Shown here in pieces: positions 26,132-35,148 of a DNA stretch of 64,000 nt. Every line of letters begins with the position of its first letter. Position 1 is the first letter of the stretch. This DNA comes from Palsa-343 sp036269135. Lineage in GTDB: Bacteria > Acidobacteriota > Terriglobia > Terriglobales > Acidobacteriaceae. The stretch spans positions 101,697-165,696 of the forward strand of contig DATASQ010000033.1 of the NCBI GenBank assembly GCA_036269135.1. Direction: 5' to 3'. The notes under the pieces were generated by a model, which had not been told where the DNA came from, made no database searches, and saw nothing but the letters and a program-made list of their open reading frames with translations. The translations under genes were made by a program, and so were the position numbers.

Positions 26132-27216
26132 CGCAGTGCCGCCTTTTCCTCTGACACGCGAACCGTCTGCCCTTCGGATAGAAGTTGCGCTCCAAGTGCT
26201 ACAACCTGAGCGCCAGATGGGACGTTGTCATCGATGTAGGTGTCTTCTTCGTCGATCCGCAATACCTTCACGCGATGAAACGAGACTGTTGAGTTGCTTC
26301 CGTTCACGATCCAGATGCCTGGCCCCCTACCTCGATCGATCACCGCGGCATTCGGAACAGCGATTGTGTTTGCTATGTCCGCAGCAGGTAGGCTGACTGT
26401 GACAGTTGCACCGAGTGGCGCCCTTGCACCCGCTCCCTCAAGGACATATCGTGCTTCGAATGTGCGAGTCGAAGCGTCCGCCGCGTCCGAAAGCTGTCTG
26501 AGTCGAGCGCTAGCCTGCTCATTTGAACCGAACAGCTCGGCGTGAACCTCTGAACCGAGGCGGGGACGGAGAGTCTCAGGCAAGTAGACGGCAGCTTCTC
26601 TTGGTCCCGCATGCGCCAGTCTGATGACAGTCTGCCCTGCTGCCACGACCTGTCCAGGTTCTGCGAGGGTATCGACGACCGTGCCATCTGCGTCGGCAGC
26701 CAAAACCGAATAGTCGCCTTGGTCATGAGCGATCCTTTCCTGCGCCTCGACCGCTTGAAGGTCGGCTCGCGCAGCGTCGGCCGCCGCCTTCACCTGGTCG
26801 TATGTTGAAGCGGAGATTGCGCCGCTCGCGACCAGGGGGCGGTACCGGGCCTCGTCGGCCGCCGTTTGGTCCGCTTTTGCCTGGGCGGCTCTTACAACTT
26901 CCTCTTGATTCGTAATCGCATGCGCAAAATCTGTGATGTCCATTTTCATCAAGGGCTGACCGGCGTGCACCGTTTGGCCCACGTCAACGAGCCTCTGTGT
27001 GATCAATCCTGATACGCGAAAACCGAGGTCGCTTTCTACGCGAGCAGTGACTACGCCCGTAAAGGACCGGTACCCGCCACTTGGATTATCAAGAGTCGTT
27101 GTTCGGACCAATATGGGTAATGCCCGTGGGTCTTCTCCCTCGCGCCGGGAGCAGCCGGCAATACCTAACATCGCAATCATTAAGAACAGCCCCAGCTTCG
27201 TCATTCTGCTTGTCAT
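26128..27216 (-). CDS. RND efflux periplasmic adaptor lipoprotein
   Basis: HlyD/AcrA-type membrane-fusion protein of about 362 residues. The signal peptide ends in a lipobox (IAGC), so it is probably a lipoprotein. A lipoyl-like barrel half (VSGLITQRLVDVGQTVHAGQ) is followed by an alpha-hairpin (ITNQEEVVRAAQAKADQTA onward), the second half (DGTVVDTLAEPGQVVAAGQ) and beta-barrel/membrane-proximal domains. It bridges the pump and the outer-membrane channel. The start at 27216 is chosen over a further upstream ATG at 27300, which would overlap the preceding gene; GAGGAA lies upstream. Its stop overlaps the pump start by ATGA. Confidence 0.9.
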   Translation of the reverse strand: MTSRMTKLGLFLMIAMLGIAGCSRREGEDPRALPILVRTTTLDNPSGGYRSFTGVVTARVESDLGFRVSGLITQRLVDVGQTVHAGQPLMKMDITDFAHAITNQEEVVRAAQAKADQTAADEARYRPLVASGAISASTYDQVKAAADAARADLQAVEAQERIAHDQGDYSVLAADADGTVVDTLAEPGQVVAAGQTVIRLAHAGPREAAVYLPETLRPRLGSEVHAELFGSNEQASARLRQLSDAADASTRTFEARYVLEGAGARAPLGATVTVSLPAADIANTIAVPNAAVIDRGRGPGIWIVNGSNSTVSFHRVKVLRIDEEDTYIDDNVPSGAQVVALGAQLLSEGQTVRVSEEKAALR

Positions 27217-27287
27217 GTGTCCCACCCGTTCCTCATTAGCTTCTGCGCGGCTTCGTTCGGTAATCCGGTTGAACAGTTGTCCCGCGA

Positions 27288-28769
27288 TCACGGTGTCCAC
27301 CCTCCTCCGAGTGCTCGGAACGAGCCAACGGCGGCTTGTGCCGCTGTTTCTCGCGTAAGGGCGAGGTCGTCTCTCGCAACCAACAGTTGCCTATCCGCGT
27401 CCAGCACATCGGTCAAAGGAATGACGCCCGCTTGGTAGGCTTCCTGGGAGCGATCCCGCACTCGCTGCAGGGAGGCAATTTCTCTCAGGATTTCGTCGCC
27501 TCTCATCTCGGATTGGCCGAGCAGGGTGAATGAATCCTCCACATCCTCTGCAGCTCGCAAAACAGATTTGCGATAGTCGAGTAGCGCCTCGGCGTTCGCG
27601 CCCCTGGCCCGTTTCACTTCGGCATCAACGCGGCCGAAATCGAACAACCGCCATTGGAGTCCAGCCACGGCAGAAGGCTGAAACCCTTTGCCGCGGAAGA
27701 GATTTCCCGGACTGATTGCCTCGTTTCCTAAGAAGCCCGAGAGTGAGATTTTCGGATAGTACTCGGCAAGTGCCTGGCCGATCCGCGCATTGGAAGCGGC
27801 AACGCGTCTCTCTGCCGCAATCACATCTGGTCGCCGGCGGAGCAGGTCGGAGGGATCGGACAGTAAGGTAATAGACGGGATGACCGGTATCTCCGCCGGC
27901 GTCGCGAGCTCCGCGGCATAAGTGCCGGGTTGCGCACCCATCAAAACGTCGAGACGATTAAGCTGTGCTTCAAGAATGATTTGAAGCTGTGGCACAATGG
28001 CGCGAGCTTGGAATAGCACAGCTTCGGCCTGAGCCTGTTCCCGATCCGACGCTATTTCTGCGGCTCTGCGTTGGGAAACCAATTTGAGTAAGTGTTCATC
28101 GATCCCGATTTGTTCCTTTGCAACAGCAAGACGTGCTTGGGTACCTCGGATCTGCATGTAAGCATCGGCGGCTTCGGCCACGATGGTGACACGGGTTCCG
28201 ATACCTTCAGCCTGCGCCGCCTGGAATTCATCCGTGGCCGCCTCAACACCACGCCGCAGCCCTCCAAATAGATCGATCTCCCAAGTCGCGGATATCCCCA
28301 GGTCAAGATAGCTTTGATTCCGCACGAATCCTGGGATCTCTGCACCATAGCGCCCAAATGGGCTTTCCAGCGATTGGCGAAACGAATCCGATTGAGCGGT
28401 GAGAGCGCCCGAAGGCTTCAGCCTGGCCCCAGCCTCTTTCGCCACCGCCCGTGCCTGTTCCACTCTGGTGAGTGAAGCCGCCAGATCGAGGTTCTGTGCA
28501 AGTGCGCGTTGGACGATCCGGGTTAACTCTGGATCATGAAAACCCTCCCACCAAGTGTCGAGAGCCGGCGCCGGGACATCGGAGCGTCTCGCTTGGAGTG
28601 CCGGCGCCGTATGGAATGGCTGCAACTGCATTTGCGGAGCGTGGTATCTGGGGCCGACAGAGCATGCCGTGACAGATAGCAAGACCACAACCAGCGAGGC
28701 CTTGAGTAAGCAGGACACGCGATCATGGCTCCAGCACCGGTTGTGTTTTGCGTAGAGATCGTTACCCAT
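27288..28769 (-). CDS. RND efflux outer-membrane factor lipoprotein (NodT/OprM type)
   Basis: TolC-family outer-membrane channel of 493 residues. Lipoprotein signal with lipobox VTAC, then SVGPRYHAP, typical of NodT-type factors. Two OEP repeats contain long periplasmic helices (ALAQNLDLAASLTRVEQARA; LLRRRPDVIAAERRVAASNA). The ATG at 28769 has AAGGAGA; the upstream frame to 28946 is not needed. First gene of the efflux operon, 71 bases before the adaptor. No local regulator gene is next to the operon on this side. Confidence 0.9.
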   Translation of the reverse strand: MGNDLYAKHNRCWSHDRVSCLLKASLVVVLLSVTACSVGPRYHAPQMQLQPFHTAPALQARRSDVPAPALDTWWEGFHDPELTRIVQRALAQNLDLAASLTRVEQARAVAKEAGARLKPSGALTAQSDSFRQSLESPFGRYGAEIPGFVRNQSYLDLGISATWEIDLFGGLRRGVEAATDEFQAAQAEGIGTRVTIVAEAADAYMQIRGTQARLAVAKEQIGIDEHLLKLVSQRRAAEIASDREQAQAEAVLFQARAIVPQLQIILEAQLNRLDVLMGAQPGTYAAELATPAEIPVIPSITLLSDPSDLLRRRPDVIAAERRVAASNARIGQALAEYYPKISLSGFLGNEAISPGNLFRGKGFQPSAVAGLQWRLFDFGRVDAEVKRARGANAEALLDYRKSVLRAAEDVEDSFTLLGQSEMRGDEILREIASLQRVRDRSQEAYQAGVIPLTDVLDADRQLLVARDDLALTRETAAQAAVGSFRALGGGWTP

Positions 28770-28969
28770 CGGGTAGAGTTCTCCTTCCGTCTTGCCCGCT
28801 GAGCGATGCAAGACATAAGTGCCGCTGGTGCATGTATGTCGATGTGACTTACGAGCGGCGTAAAGAACAAGGGGGCTCCGCCGCTCACCCCGCCATTGGC
28901 GAAGAGCGCACTTCACTTCGTTGAGAGTTTCTTTCGAAGACTGCAATACTTGCTGCTTAGCGCCGAGCC

Positions 28970-29881
28970 TTACGTTGAACGATTGGACGCCGATCGATGG
29001 GCTTGGAGAAAATCAGGTAGGCTGATTGGACGTTGCCCGGTGATCCGTTCCACCGTATCGTTGGTGCCTGCGAAGACTCCGTTCTGATGGTCCTTCGCTA
29101 TTTCCTGGAAATGTTGCCAAAGAGCGTCGCCCTCAATCTTGTCGAGGAATCGCTTATTCTCCGCAGTCTCGGGCACACCGGTCGTGAGCCTTTTCATCTC
29201 ATAGGCATCGACCTGCTCGTAGTGAAGGGGCCGCCCAATCACTTTGCTGATCTCTTCAGTAATCTCCGCAAAGGTATATTCCTTCTCTCCATAAAGCGGA
29301 TAGACCTTTCCGATGTGCTCCTCAGGCGAAAGCAGGATGTTGGCGATGACGCGAGCTTGGTCCGCGGAACTGATCGGGGCATGCCTTCCAGTGCCGAAAG
29401 GCAGCCTCAACGTTCCGGCTTTGATTTGGTCGACCCAGTAGAGAGCCCATTCCGCAAAAAGAGTGGGGCGAAGATGCGTCACTGGTACTCCTGACCAATT
29501 GAAAACTTGCTCGGCCAGCCAGTGATCCTGCGCGACATGGCTCTTGGCCACACGGCGCGCCGAGATCTGTGACATGTTCACGATCGTCTTGAGCTTCGCT
29601 TCTTTTGCCGCTTGCGCAAAATACGCTGTCGCTTGCAGGATGCCGGGCATGATCGGAAAGACGAAATAGGCGCCCTCGACACCCTCAAGCGCCGCGCGAA
29701 CAGACTCGAAATCGAGAAGGTTCCCGGGAACGACTTCCGCCCCGAGCTTTCGAAGCGCATCGGACCGCTCGTCTTCGCGATGGACGAAGGCCCGCACGTT
29801 GACGCCGGCCACCACCAGGGATTGAACGGTGTTGCGCCCGGTGTGGCCAGTGGGACCGGTTACGAGGAAGGTGCGTGCCAT
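28970..29881 (-). CDS. NmrA-like NAD(P)-binding reductase
   Basis: Atypical short-chain reductase of 303 residues. The Rossmann motif is TGPTGHTGRNTVQ, followed by FVHRED at the cofactor-phosphate loop, then NMSQIS and a HLRPTLFAEW segment as in NmrA/HSCARG and azoreductase-type QOR2 relatives. There is no YxxxK pair, so it may be a redox-sensing or quinone-reducing member. The start at 29881 (MARTF) has GGAGAG; the frame extends eight codons further without a better site. A perfect inverted repeat TGGAGTAT-N4-ATACTCCA lies 41-60 bases upstream and is a likely operator. Confidence 0.85.
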   Translation of the reverse strand: MARTFLVTGPTGHTGRNTVQSLVVAGVNVRAFVHREDERSDALRKLGAEVVPGNLLDFESVRAALEGVEGAYFVFPIMPGILQATAYFAQAAKEAKLKTIVNMSQISARRVAKSHVAQDHWLAEQVFNWSGVPVTHLRPTLFAEWALYWVDQIKAGTLRLPFGTGRHAPISSADQARVIANILLSPEEHIGKVYPLYGEKEYTFAEITEEISKVIGRPLHYEQVDAYEMKRLTTGVPETAENKRFLDKIEGDALWQHFQEIAKDHQNGVFAGTNDTVERITGQRPISLPDFLQAHRSASNRST

Positions 29882-29921
29882 GGTGCTCTCCAATCTGTCC
29901 CACATTTTCGAGACGTACGCG

Positions 29922-29941
29922 TGGAGTATGTTGATACTCCA
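29922..29941. promoter_or_regulatory. Palindromic operator upstream of the NmrA-like gene
   Basis: TGGAGTAT-GTTG-ATACTCCA, a perfect 8-bp inverted repeat with a 4-base spacer, centred about 50 bases upstream of the NmrA-like start. The form suits a dimeric winged-helix repressor such as a HxlR- or MarR-type protein, which often control such reductases; no such gene is visible in the window. Confidence 0.5.
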
Positions 29942-30349
29942 AATGATTCACAACTCGCTTCGCCGGGCCATCAAGCGGACCAGCCAGTGAGCCGCCAGCA
30001 TCATCGATCAGTCACGAGAATCCTCCCGCCGGACGCCGTTCACGTCGGCCAGGTTCCGTTGAGGCCTTTTCGTTTGGGTTGAGTCGGCCCGGAACCTTCT
30101 CCGTGTCTAATCGATACCGTCTCGCGGACCTTCGGTAAATGATCTGCGGATGATCTGGCGATGATTTGTGCGCAAATCCGGCCGCCAGCATGACAAAATC
30201 GTGAATCGCAAGATCGGAGAGCATCGCGGTACACTCAAGCCATAGCGGCGATCGAGCTTCCGTTGCTCTTCGGCCGGTTTAGAAGGCCAACAACATGTTG
30301 AAGTGCATGGATTTGCGGGCCCTCGATCATGGAGTCGTGACCGATCCAG
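29942..30349. other. Divergent intergenic region
   Basis: About 400 bases between the minus-strand NmrA-like gene and the plus-strand kinase gene. No gene is supported. It must hold the kinase promoter, but no clear hexamer pair was identified. Confidence 0.4.
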
Positions 30350-33300
30350 GTGCAGCAGCCGAACCCAACTCGGGTACGCCTCGGAGGGTTTGAACTGAAC
30401 CTGGAAACAGGCGAGTTGCGCCCGGTTGACCTCACAAAAGATACTGTTCTTCTGCGAGAGCAGCCATTCCAAATTCTGAAAATGCTGGTTTTCCGCGACG
30501 GGAAGATCGTCACCCGAGAGGAAATTCGCCGACGCCTGTGGCCGAGCGATACGAACGTCAATTTCGATCAGGGCATCAACGCAGCAATCCGGATTCTACG
30601 CCGTGGGCTCGGCGACTCTGCGGAGTCGCCTCAGTACATCGAGACGATTGCGCGACGAGGCTACCGTCTCCTGGTAGCCCCTGAAACTATACAATCGGCA
30701 GCCGGGCATCATGCGGCTGTCAGAAACTCCCCCGCCGGCGAGAATTCGGGCCCAGAGAAAATTCTGGGCAAGAAGGTCTCCCACTATCGAGTTCTCGAGA
30801 TCATCGGTGGAGGGGGGATGGGAATGGTCTACAAGGCGGAGGACTTGAAACTCGGCCGCCGCGTGGCCCTGAAGTTCCTGCCCGAGGAACTTGCCGGCGA
30901 CCCCACCGCCTTGCGAAGGTTTGAGCGAGAAGCGCAGACCGCCTCGGCCCTCAATCACCCAAATATCTGCACCATCTACGAGATTGAAGAATACGAAGGA
31001 CAGCCATTTATTGCGATGGAGTTGTTGGACGGGCAATCCCTCCATCAGCGACTTGAGGCAATCCCGTCAAAGGTTCTCCCGACATCCGAAATATTCGAGA
31101 TTGCTACCCAGGTTTGCGACGGGTTGCAGGCTGCGCATGAAAAAGGCATCATTCACCGCGATATCAAACCGGCAAATATCTTTCTCACACCGTCGGGCCA
31201 GGTCAAGATTCTGGACTTTGGACTCGCAAAACTGATTGAAAGTGAAGACTCATCGCAAGCTGATGCCCGGTTCTCCGCTCAATCGACAGCCAATCAATCA
31301 GCGCCATCAGGTGAACCCGCATTGACCCTTGCGGGTTCGGCAATGGGCACGGCCGGATATATGTCCCCCGAACAGGTGCTCAAAGAAAAGCTCGACTGCA
31401 CCACAGATCTCTACTCTTTCGGACTTGTCCTATATGAGGTGGCAACGGGACACCGCACGTTCACTGCTGACACAGAGGAGCAAGCGCACGCCCCGGTCCT
31501 GAACCAATCACCAGCGCCCTTAGGAGATCTGAACCCGAAGGCCCCCCGCAGACTCGGCACAATCGTCAACAAAGCAATCGAAAAGGACCGGTCTCTTCGC
31601 TTTCAGTCCGCTGTCGAAATGCGACGGGCGATCACCAAAGCCAGAAAAGAAATCGACTCTGCGAAGAGCCGCAGGAAATGGCTCCTCGCGGCTGCAAGCG
31701 TGATGGTCGTATTGCTAACAGGGCTCTGGGCGCATCGTGCGTTTCACCCTCCGTTTAAGATGGCAGACGGCGACTCGATCGTTCTGGCTGTAGAAAACAA
31801 AACTCAAGACCTTGTGTTTGATGATGCAATCTACTCTGGTCTTTTCTTCGATCTGAGCCAGACACCTTTCTTTAATGTCATCGGTTTAGCCAAAACGCAC
31901 AGCGCTCTTACGGCATTGCAGCTTCCCGGGAACTCCAGGAATTCACCTCAGATATCGCTAAAGGTATGTCGCCAAACGCGCAGCAGGCTTATGCTCACCG
32001 CCGCAATTACTCAGGAGGGCAATGGCTTCCATATTGACGAAGAGGGGGTCGACTGCCAAACAGGAATCGTCGCTGCAAGGAGCGCAGAAGATGCGACCAG
32101 CCGCTCGGAGGTCATTCACGCTTTGGGGCTCGCTACTCATACGATGCGGGGCAAGCTTGGCGAGCCAAAGCCTTCGCTCGCCAAATTCAACGCTCCCCTC
32201 GACCTCGCAATGAGTTCGTCGCCGGAGGCAATCCAACTTCTGTCGGAAGGCTATGTCAAGTTCGCGGCCTCGGACGTAGAAGGGGCAGCCGACGATTTTC
32301 AGCGTGCCCTTGACCTGGATCCAACCTTCGTTATGGCTCTGGCCGCCATCGGGGCAGCAAACAACAGCATAGGGCGCACCTCGGCGAGCATCGCTGAATT
32401 AACCAGGGCCTTTGAGCTTAGGGCGCGAGCTGCGGCACCAGTTCGTATGAACGTCGAGGACCTTTACTACAGTATGGTTACGGGTGAGCTTGAGAAAGAT
32501 GAGGCTCTCCTCCTTCAGTGGGTCCATGATTTTCCGGCAGACTACTTCGCTCATAACAATTTAAGCCGGTGCATGTGGCTCCTGGGGCAGCAGGATCGGT
32601 CGTTAGCTGAAATGCGGGATGCTACTCGTCTCCTCCCCAGTCCATTCGCCTACTACAACCTCGTCTATCGCGAAATTAGAGCGAATCGATTCGACGACGC
32701 TCGCGCGACTCTTAGGGAAGCGGAATCGAGAGGATTCGATGATGGCAACTTTCATGTATCGCATGCTGACCTCGCATTTCTGGAAGGCGACCAGGCCGAG
32801 TTGGACCGTCAATGGCAGTGGTCCCAGAGTCAACATGGAACGGACTACCGGGTCCTCCATGTTCGCGGTGCGATCGAAGGCTACTACGGCACAAATCGCA
32901 TTTCGCGCAACGATGTGGTCGGCGCCGCACGCCTCGCCAGACAAGAGGGCGATTCCAAAGCAGCCCTTAGTTACCTCAATAATCTGGCGTTGCAAGAGGC
33001 CGAGACTGGCGACAAACTTCAGGCGCAAAAGATTCTTTCCGAATCTTCTTCTATGCCACCACAGCGGTTTACCGCTGTCTTCCGCGCCCTGGCCTTTGCG
33101 CGGGCAGGCAATACGTCTGAAGCGCTGCGCCTGCTTGACGGCATCGAGAGAGACTTCCCACACGACACGCTGGTTCAGAGATATAGCCTGCCTGCTATCC
33201 ATGCGGCCATTGATCTTGAGCAACAGAATGGTGCTCGGGCCGTTCAGGACCTGCGCAACACGGTTCCATACGACCTGGCCATCCCCAGCAGCTTTGCCGA

Positions 33301-33628
33301 TATGTATCCTGTTTATCTCCGAGGTTTGGCGTACCTACAGCTCAACCAGGGTCAACTGGCAGAGGCTGAATTTCAAGAACTGATTGACCGTTCAGGAATG
33401 GTTGGACCGGATGTAATCGGTGCCTTGGCAAAGCTGCAGATTGCCAGAGCACAAATGATGGCAGGAAGCCGATCGGAAGCCAGAAGTTCATACGAAGCGT
33501 TCCTCAAGCTGTGGAAAGACGCCGACCCGGATCTTCCCATCTATCGCCAGGCAAAGACCGAATATGCGCGATTCGCTCGGGCGGCAGCAAAGAATAGGGC
33601 AGAATCGGCGCCAAGCAAGAGTAACTAA
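30350..33628 (+). CDS. Winged-helix/Ser-Thr kinase/TPR protein
   Basis: A 1092-residue regulator with three parts. Residues about 5-110 are an OmpR/CadC-type winged helix (GELRPVDL, LREQPFQILKMLV, RRGYRLLVAP). Residues about 145-430 are a Hanks-type kinase with GGGGMGMVYKAED, the lysine in VALKFL, HRDIKPAN, DFGLA and GTAGYMSPEQ, so probably active. One membrane helix (about 445-462) leads to an outer part with TPR-like repeats. The GTG at 30350 has GGAG upstream at a rather long spacing; no better start is seen. Such combined DNA-binding/kinase receptors are typical of Acidobacteriota and their signals are unknown. Confidence 0.88.
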   Translation: MQQPNPTRVRLGGFELNLETGELRPVDLTKDTVLLREQPFQILKMLVFRDGKIVTREEIRRRLWPSDTNVNFDQGINAAIRILRRGLGDSAESPQYIETIARRGYRLLVAPETIQSAAGHHAAVRNSPAGENSGPEKILGKKVSHYRVLEIIGGGGMGMVYKAEDLKLGRRVALKFLPEELAGDPTALRRFEREAQTASALNHPNICTIYEIEEYEGQPFIAMELLDGQSLHQRLEAIPSKVLPTSEIFEIATQVCDGLQAAHEKGIIHRDIKPANIFLTPSGQVKILDFGLAKLIESEDSSQADARFSAQSTANQSAPSGEPALTLAGSAMGTAGYMSPEQVLKEKLDCTTDLYSFGLVLYEVATGHRTFTADTEEQAHAPVLNQSPAPLGDLNPKAPRRLGTIVNKAIEKDRSLRFQSAVEMRRAITKARKEIDSAKSRRKWLLAAASVMVVLLTGLWAHRAFHPPFKMADGDSIVLAVENKTQDLVFDDAIYSGLFFDLSQTPFFNVIGLAKTHSALTALQLPGNSRNSPQISLKVCRQTRSRLMLTAAITQEGNGFHIDEEGVDCQTGIVAARSAEDATSRSEVIHALGLATHTMRGKLGEPKPSLAKFNAPLDLAMSSSPEAIQLLSEGYVKFAASDVEGAADDFQRALDLDPTFVMALAAIGAANNSIGRTSASIAELTRAFELRARAAAPVRMNVEDLYYSMVTGELEKDEALLLQWVHDFPADYFAHNNLSRCMWLLGQQDRSLAEMRDATRLLPSPFAYYNLVYREIRANRFDDARATLREAESRGFDDGNFHVSHADLAFLEGDQAELDRQWQWSQSQHGTDYRVLHVRGAIEGYYGTNRISRNDVVGAARLARQEGDSKAALSYLNNLALQEAETGDKLQAQKILSESSSMPPQRFTAVFRALAFARAGNTSEALRLLDGIERDFPHDTLVQRYSLPAIHAAIDLEQQNGARAVQDLRNTVPYDLAIPSSFADMYPVYLRGLAYLQLNQGQLAEAEFQELIDRSGMVGPDVIGALAKLQIARAQMMAGSRSEARSSYEAFLKLWKDADPDLPIYRQAKTEYARFARAAAKNRAESAPSKSN

Positions 33629-34077
33629 AGACTGGTTGAGGTAGCCCGGCAATTTGAATCTGCAATCTTTCCCTACTCCCCAACGCCCAACTAATATCCT
33701 CGTTTAGTTCCGGCATAACTTCCGACGACGAGCCGGAGTGCGCCATTCACATCGAACCTGAAGCGCTGCCTCCGCCGCCTCCGCCAACATGAAGGCAATA
33801 TCGCCTTCACTTGTCTGTATAGTCGCCATCTCGGACGACTGACTTCCCCAATGCTCAATAAGCGCATATTCGCCAAATCACTCATACATGGGAATCCGCA
33901 CGTCGTGGCGTATTCCACTTGATGCTGTAGCCACAGGGAGACACGAATAGATCAACCCCGGATCAGCGGGGCGACCAGTGTTCCGGTAGAGAGTAGCGCG
34001 CGCAGACGTCATCCGCGAATTCGCCGCAGCACAAACTCGAAATTGCTGCGGCCTGCCGGATTGTTTTGTCACGATCT
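33629..34077. other. Gap between kinase and integrase remnant
   Basis: About 450 bases without a supported gene or strong repeat. It may include degraded 3' sequence of the integrase. Confidence 0.35.
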
Positions 34078-35006
34078 CTATGCGGTCCGGGAGGTGCCGC
34101 GATTCTGCTCCAGCCAGCTGGCGATATCGTACCCGGTCAACTCCCGGCCGTCCGCACCTGAGAGATCGCCGAGATCATGGTCAAGGTACAAATCCGCCGC
34201 GAGATCCGGACGAGGAGAGCTGGATGATGCCGTGCGGCGGAGGTCATGAATGGTGAAAGGTTCCATTTCGAAGGTAAGTCCCTCGAGCGCGTGGTTGAGC
34301 GCGTTCTGCGCGAACGGCTTCTTCGGGCTACTACGGCCAGGCAGGACCAAATGTGAATTGCCCCCGAGTGCCTTGAGTTCACCGAACATCGCCGCCACTT
34401 GTTTCGACATGTACACGACATGCTCATGTTCCTCGCCCTTTCTTGCCTTCACGTGTTCCTTGGGAATGGTCCAATCGCCGCCCCCGAAATCGATCTCATC
34501 CCAGGAGGCCAGAAGCAACATGGACTTGCGCGTTAGAGTGAGTAGCAGGATGTGGAGCGCGACCTTGAATTGCCGACGGATGTTGCTCTTGTAGATCGTC
34601 TGCAGGAACTGCCGAATCTCCTTGGGTTCCAGATGGCGTTTCCGCCTGACCGCCTTCCCGATGTAGCGGTTGGCGACCATGGCGGCAGGATTGATCGGCG
34701 ACAGATGCAGTTAGAGTGCATAGTCGTACATTCGCTTTGCGGTGTCCTCACCTTCATAGCCTGGGCAGGGTGTCCGCCGTCCCGGATCGGGTACACCACC
34801 GACTGGATATCGGGTGCAGTGACGTCCTTCAATCGGCGGTCGCCGAGCATAGGGTGGAGATACTTCTGCAGGTTCAGCCGCTCGTTGCTCGGATTCTTCC
34901 AATTCTTCTCGACCTGTTCGCGGTAGTACCGGTCGCCGAACTCCTGGAACGTGGAACTAACTGTCTCAGGGTCTTTCGCCTTCCGCTTCTCCTGGGGCGG
35001 AGACAC
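34078..35006 (-). pseudogene. P4-type tyrosine integrase, decayed
   Basis: Remnant of a tyrosine recombinase of the prophage-P4 type. The core-binding domain (FGDRYYREQVEKNWKNPSNE, LHPMLGDRRLKDVTAPDI) is in one frame up to about 34750, then the frame shifts (TAKRMYDYAL) and hits a stop at 34711. It continues in that frame with LHLSPINPAAMVANRYIGKA, LTLTRKSMLLLASWDEIDF (catalytic Arg region), the Lys segment and HDLRRTAS (His-x-x-Arg). After HDLRRTAS the family sequence breaks up, and the expected Tyr motif is not recognisable. The N-terminal arm-binding domain is missing. It lies 125 bases from the end of mnmE, a known integration site, and is a sign that the left part of the window was a mobile island. 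Confidence 0.8.
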
Positions 35007-35130
35007 GCTGGAGACACGGAATTTTCCGGCTGTCCCGGAACCTCTCGCAACATATCAAGAAGTCAAGTCGTTCATTATAGGTACTTTGTATTGATAGTCA
35101 GGAAGTCCCGGAACCACCCAAAACCCTTCA

Positions 35131-35148
35131 TTACTTTCCGATGCAGAA
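35131..35148 (-). other. Possible island attachment site at the mnmE 3' end
   Basis: The last codons of mnmE, encoding FCIGK and the stop, are the site where SGI1-related islands integrate in other bacteria. Here an integrase remnant sits beside it. The matching direct repeat on the far side was not found in the window, so this is a candidate half-site only. Confidence 0.35.

Noticed and set aside
1..34077. Second copy of the mnmE 3' end as the far island boundary
   Set aside because: No convincing copy of the 18-base end was found by eye in this window.
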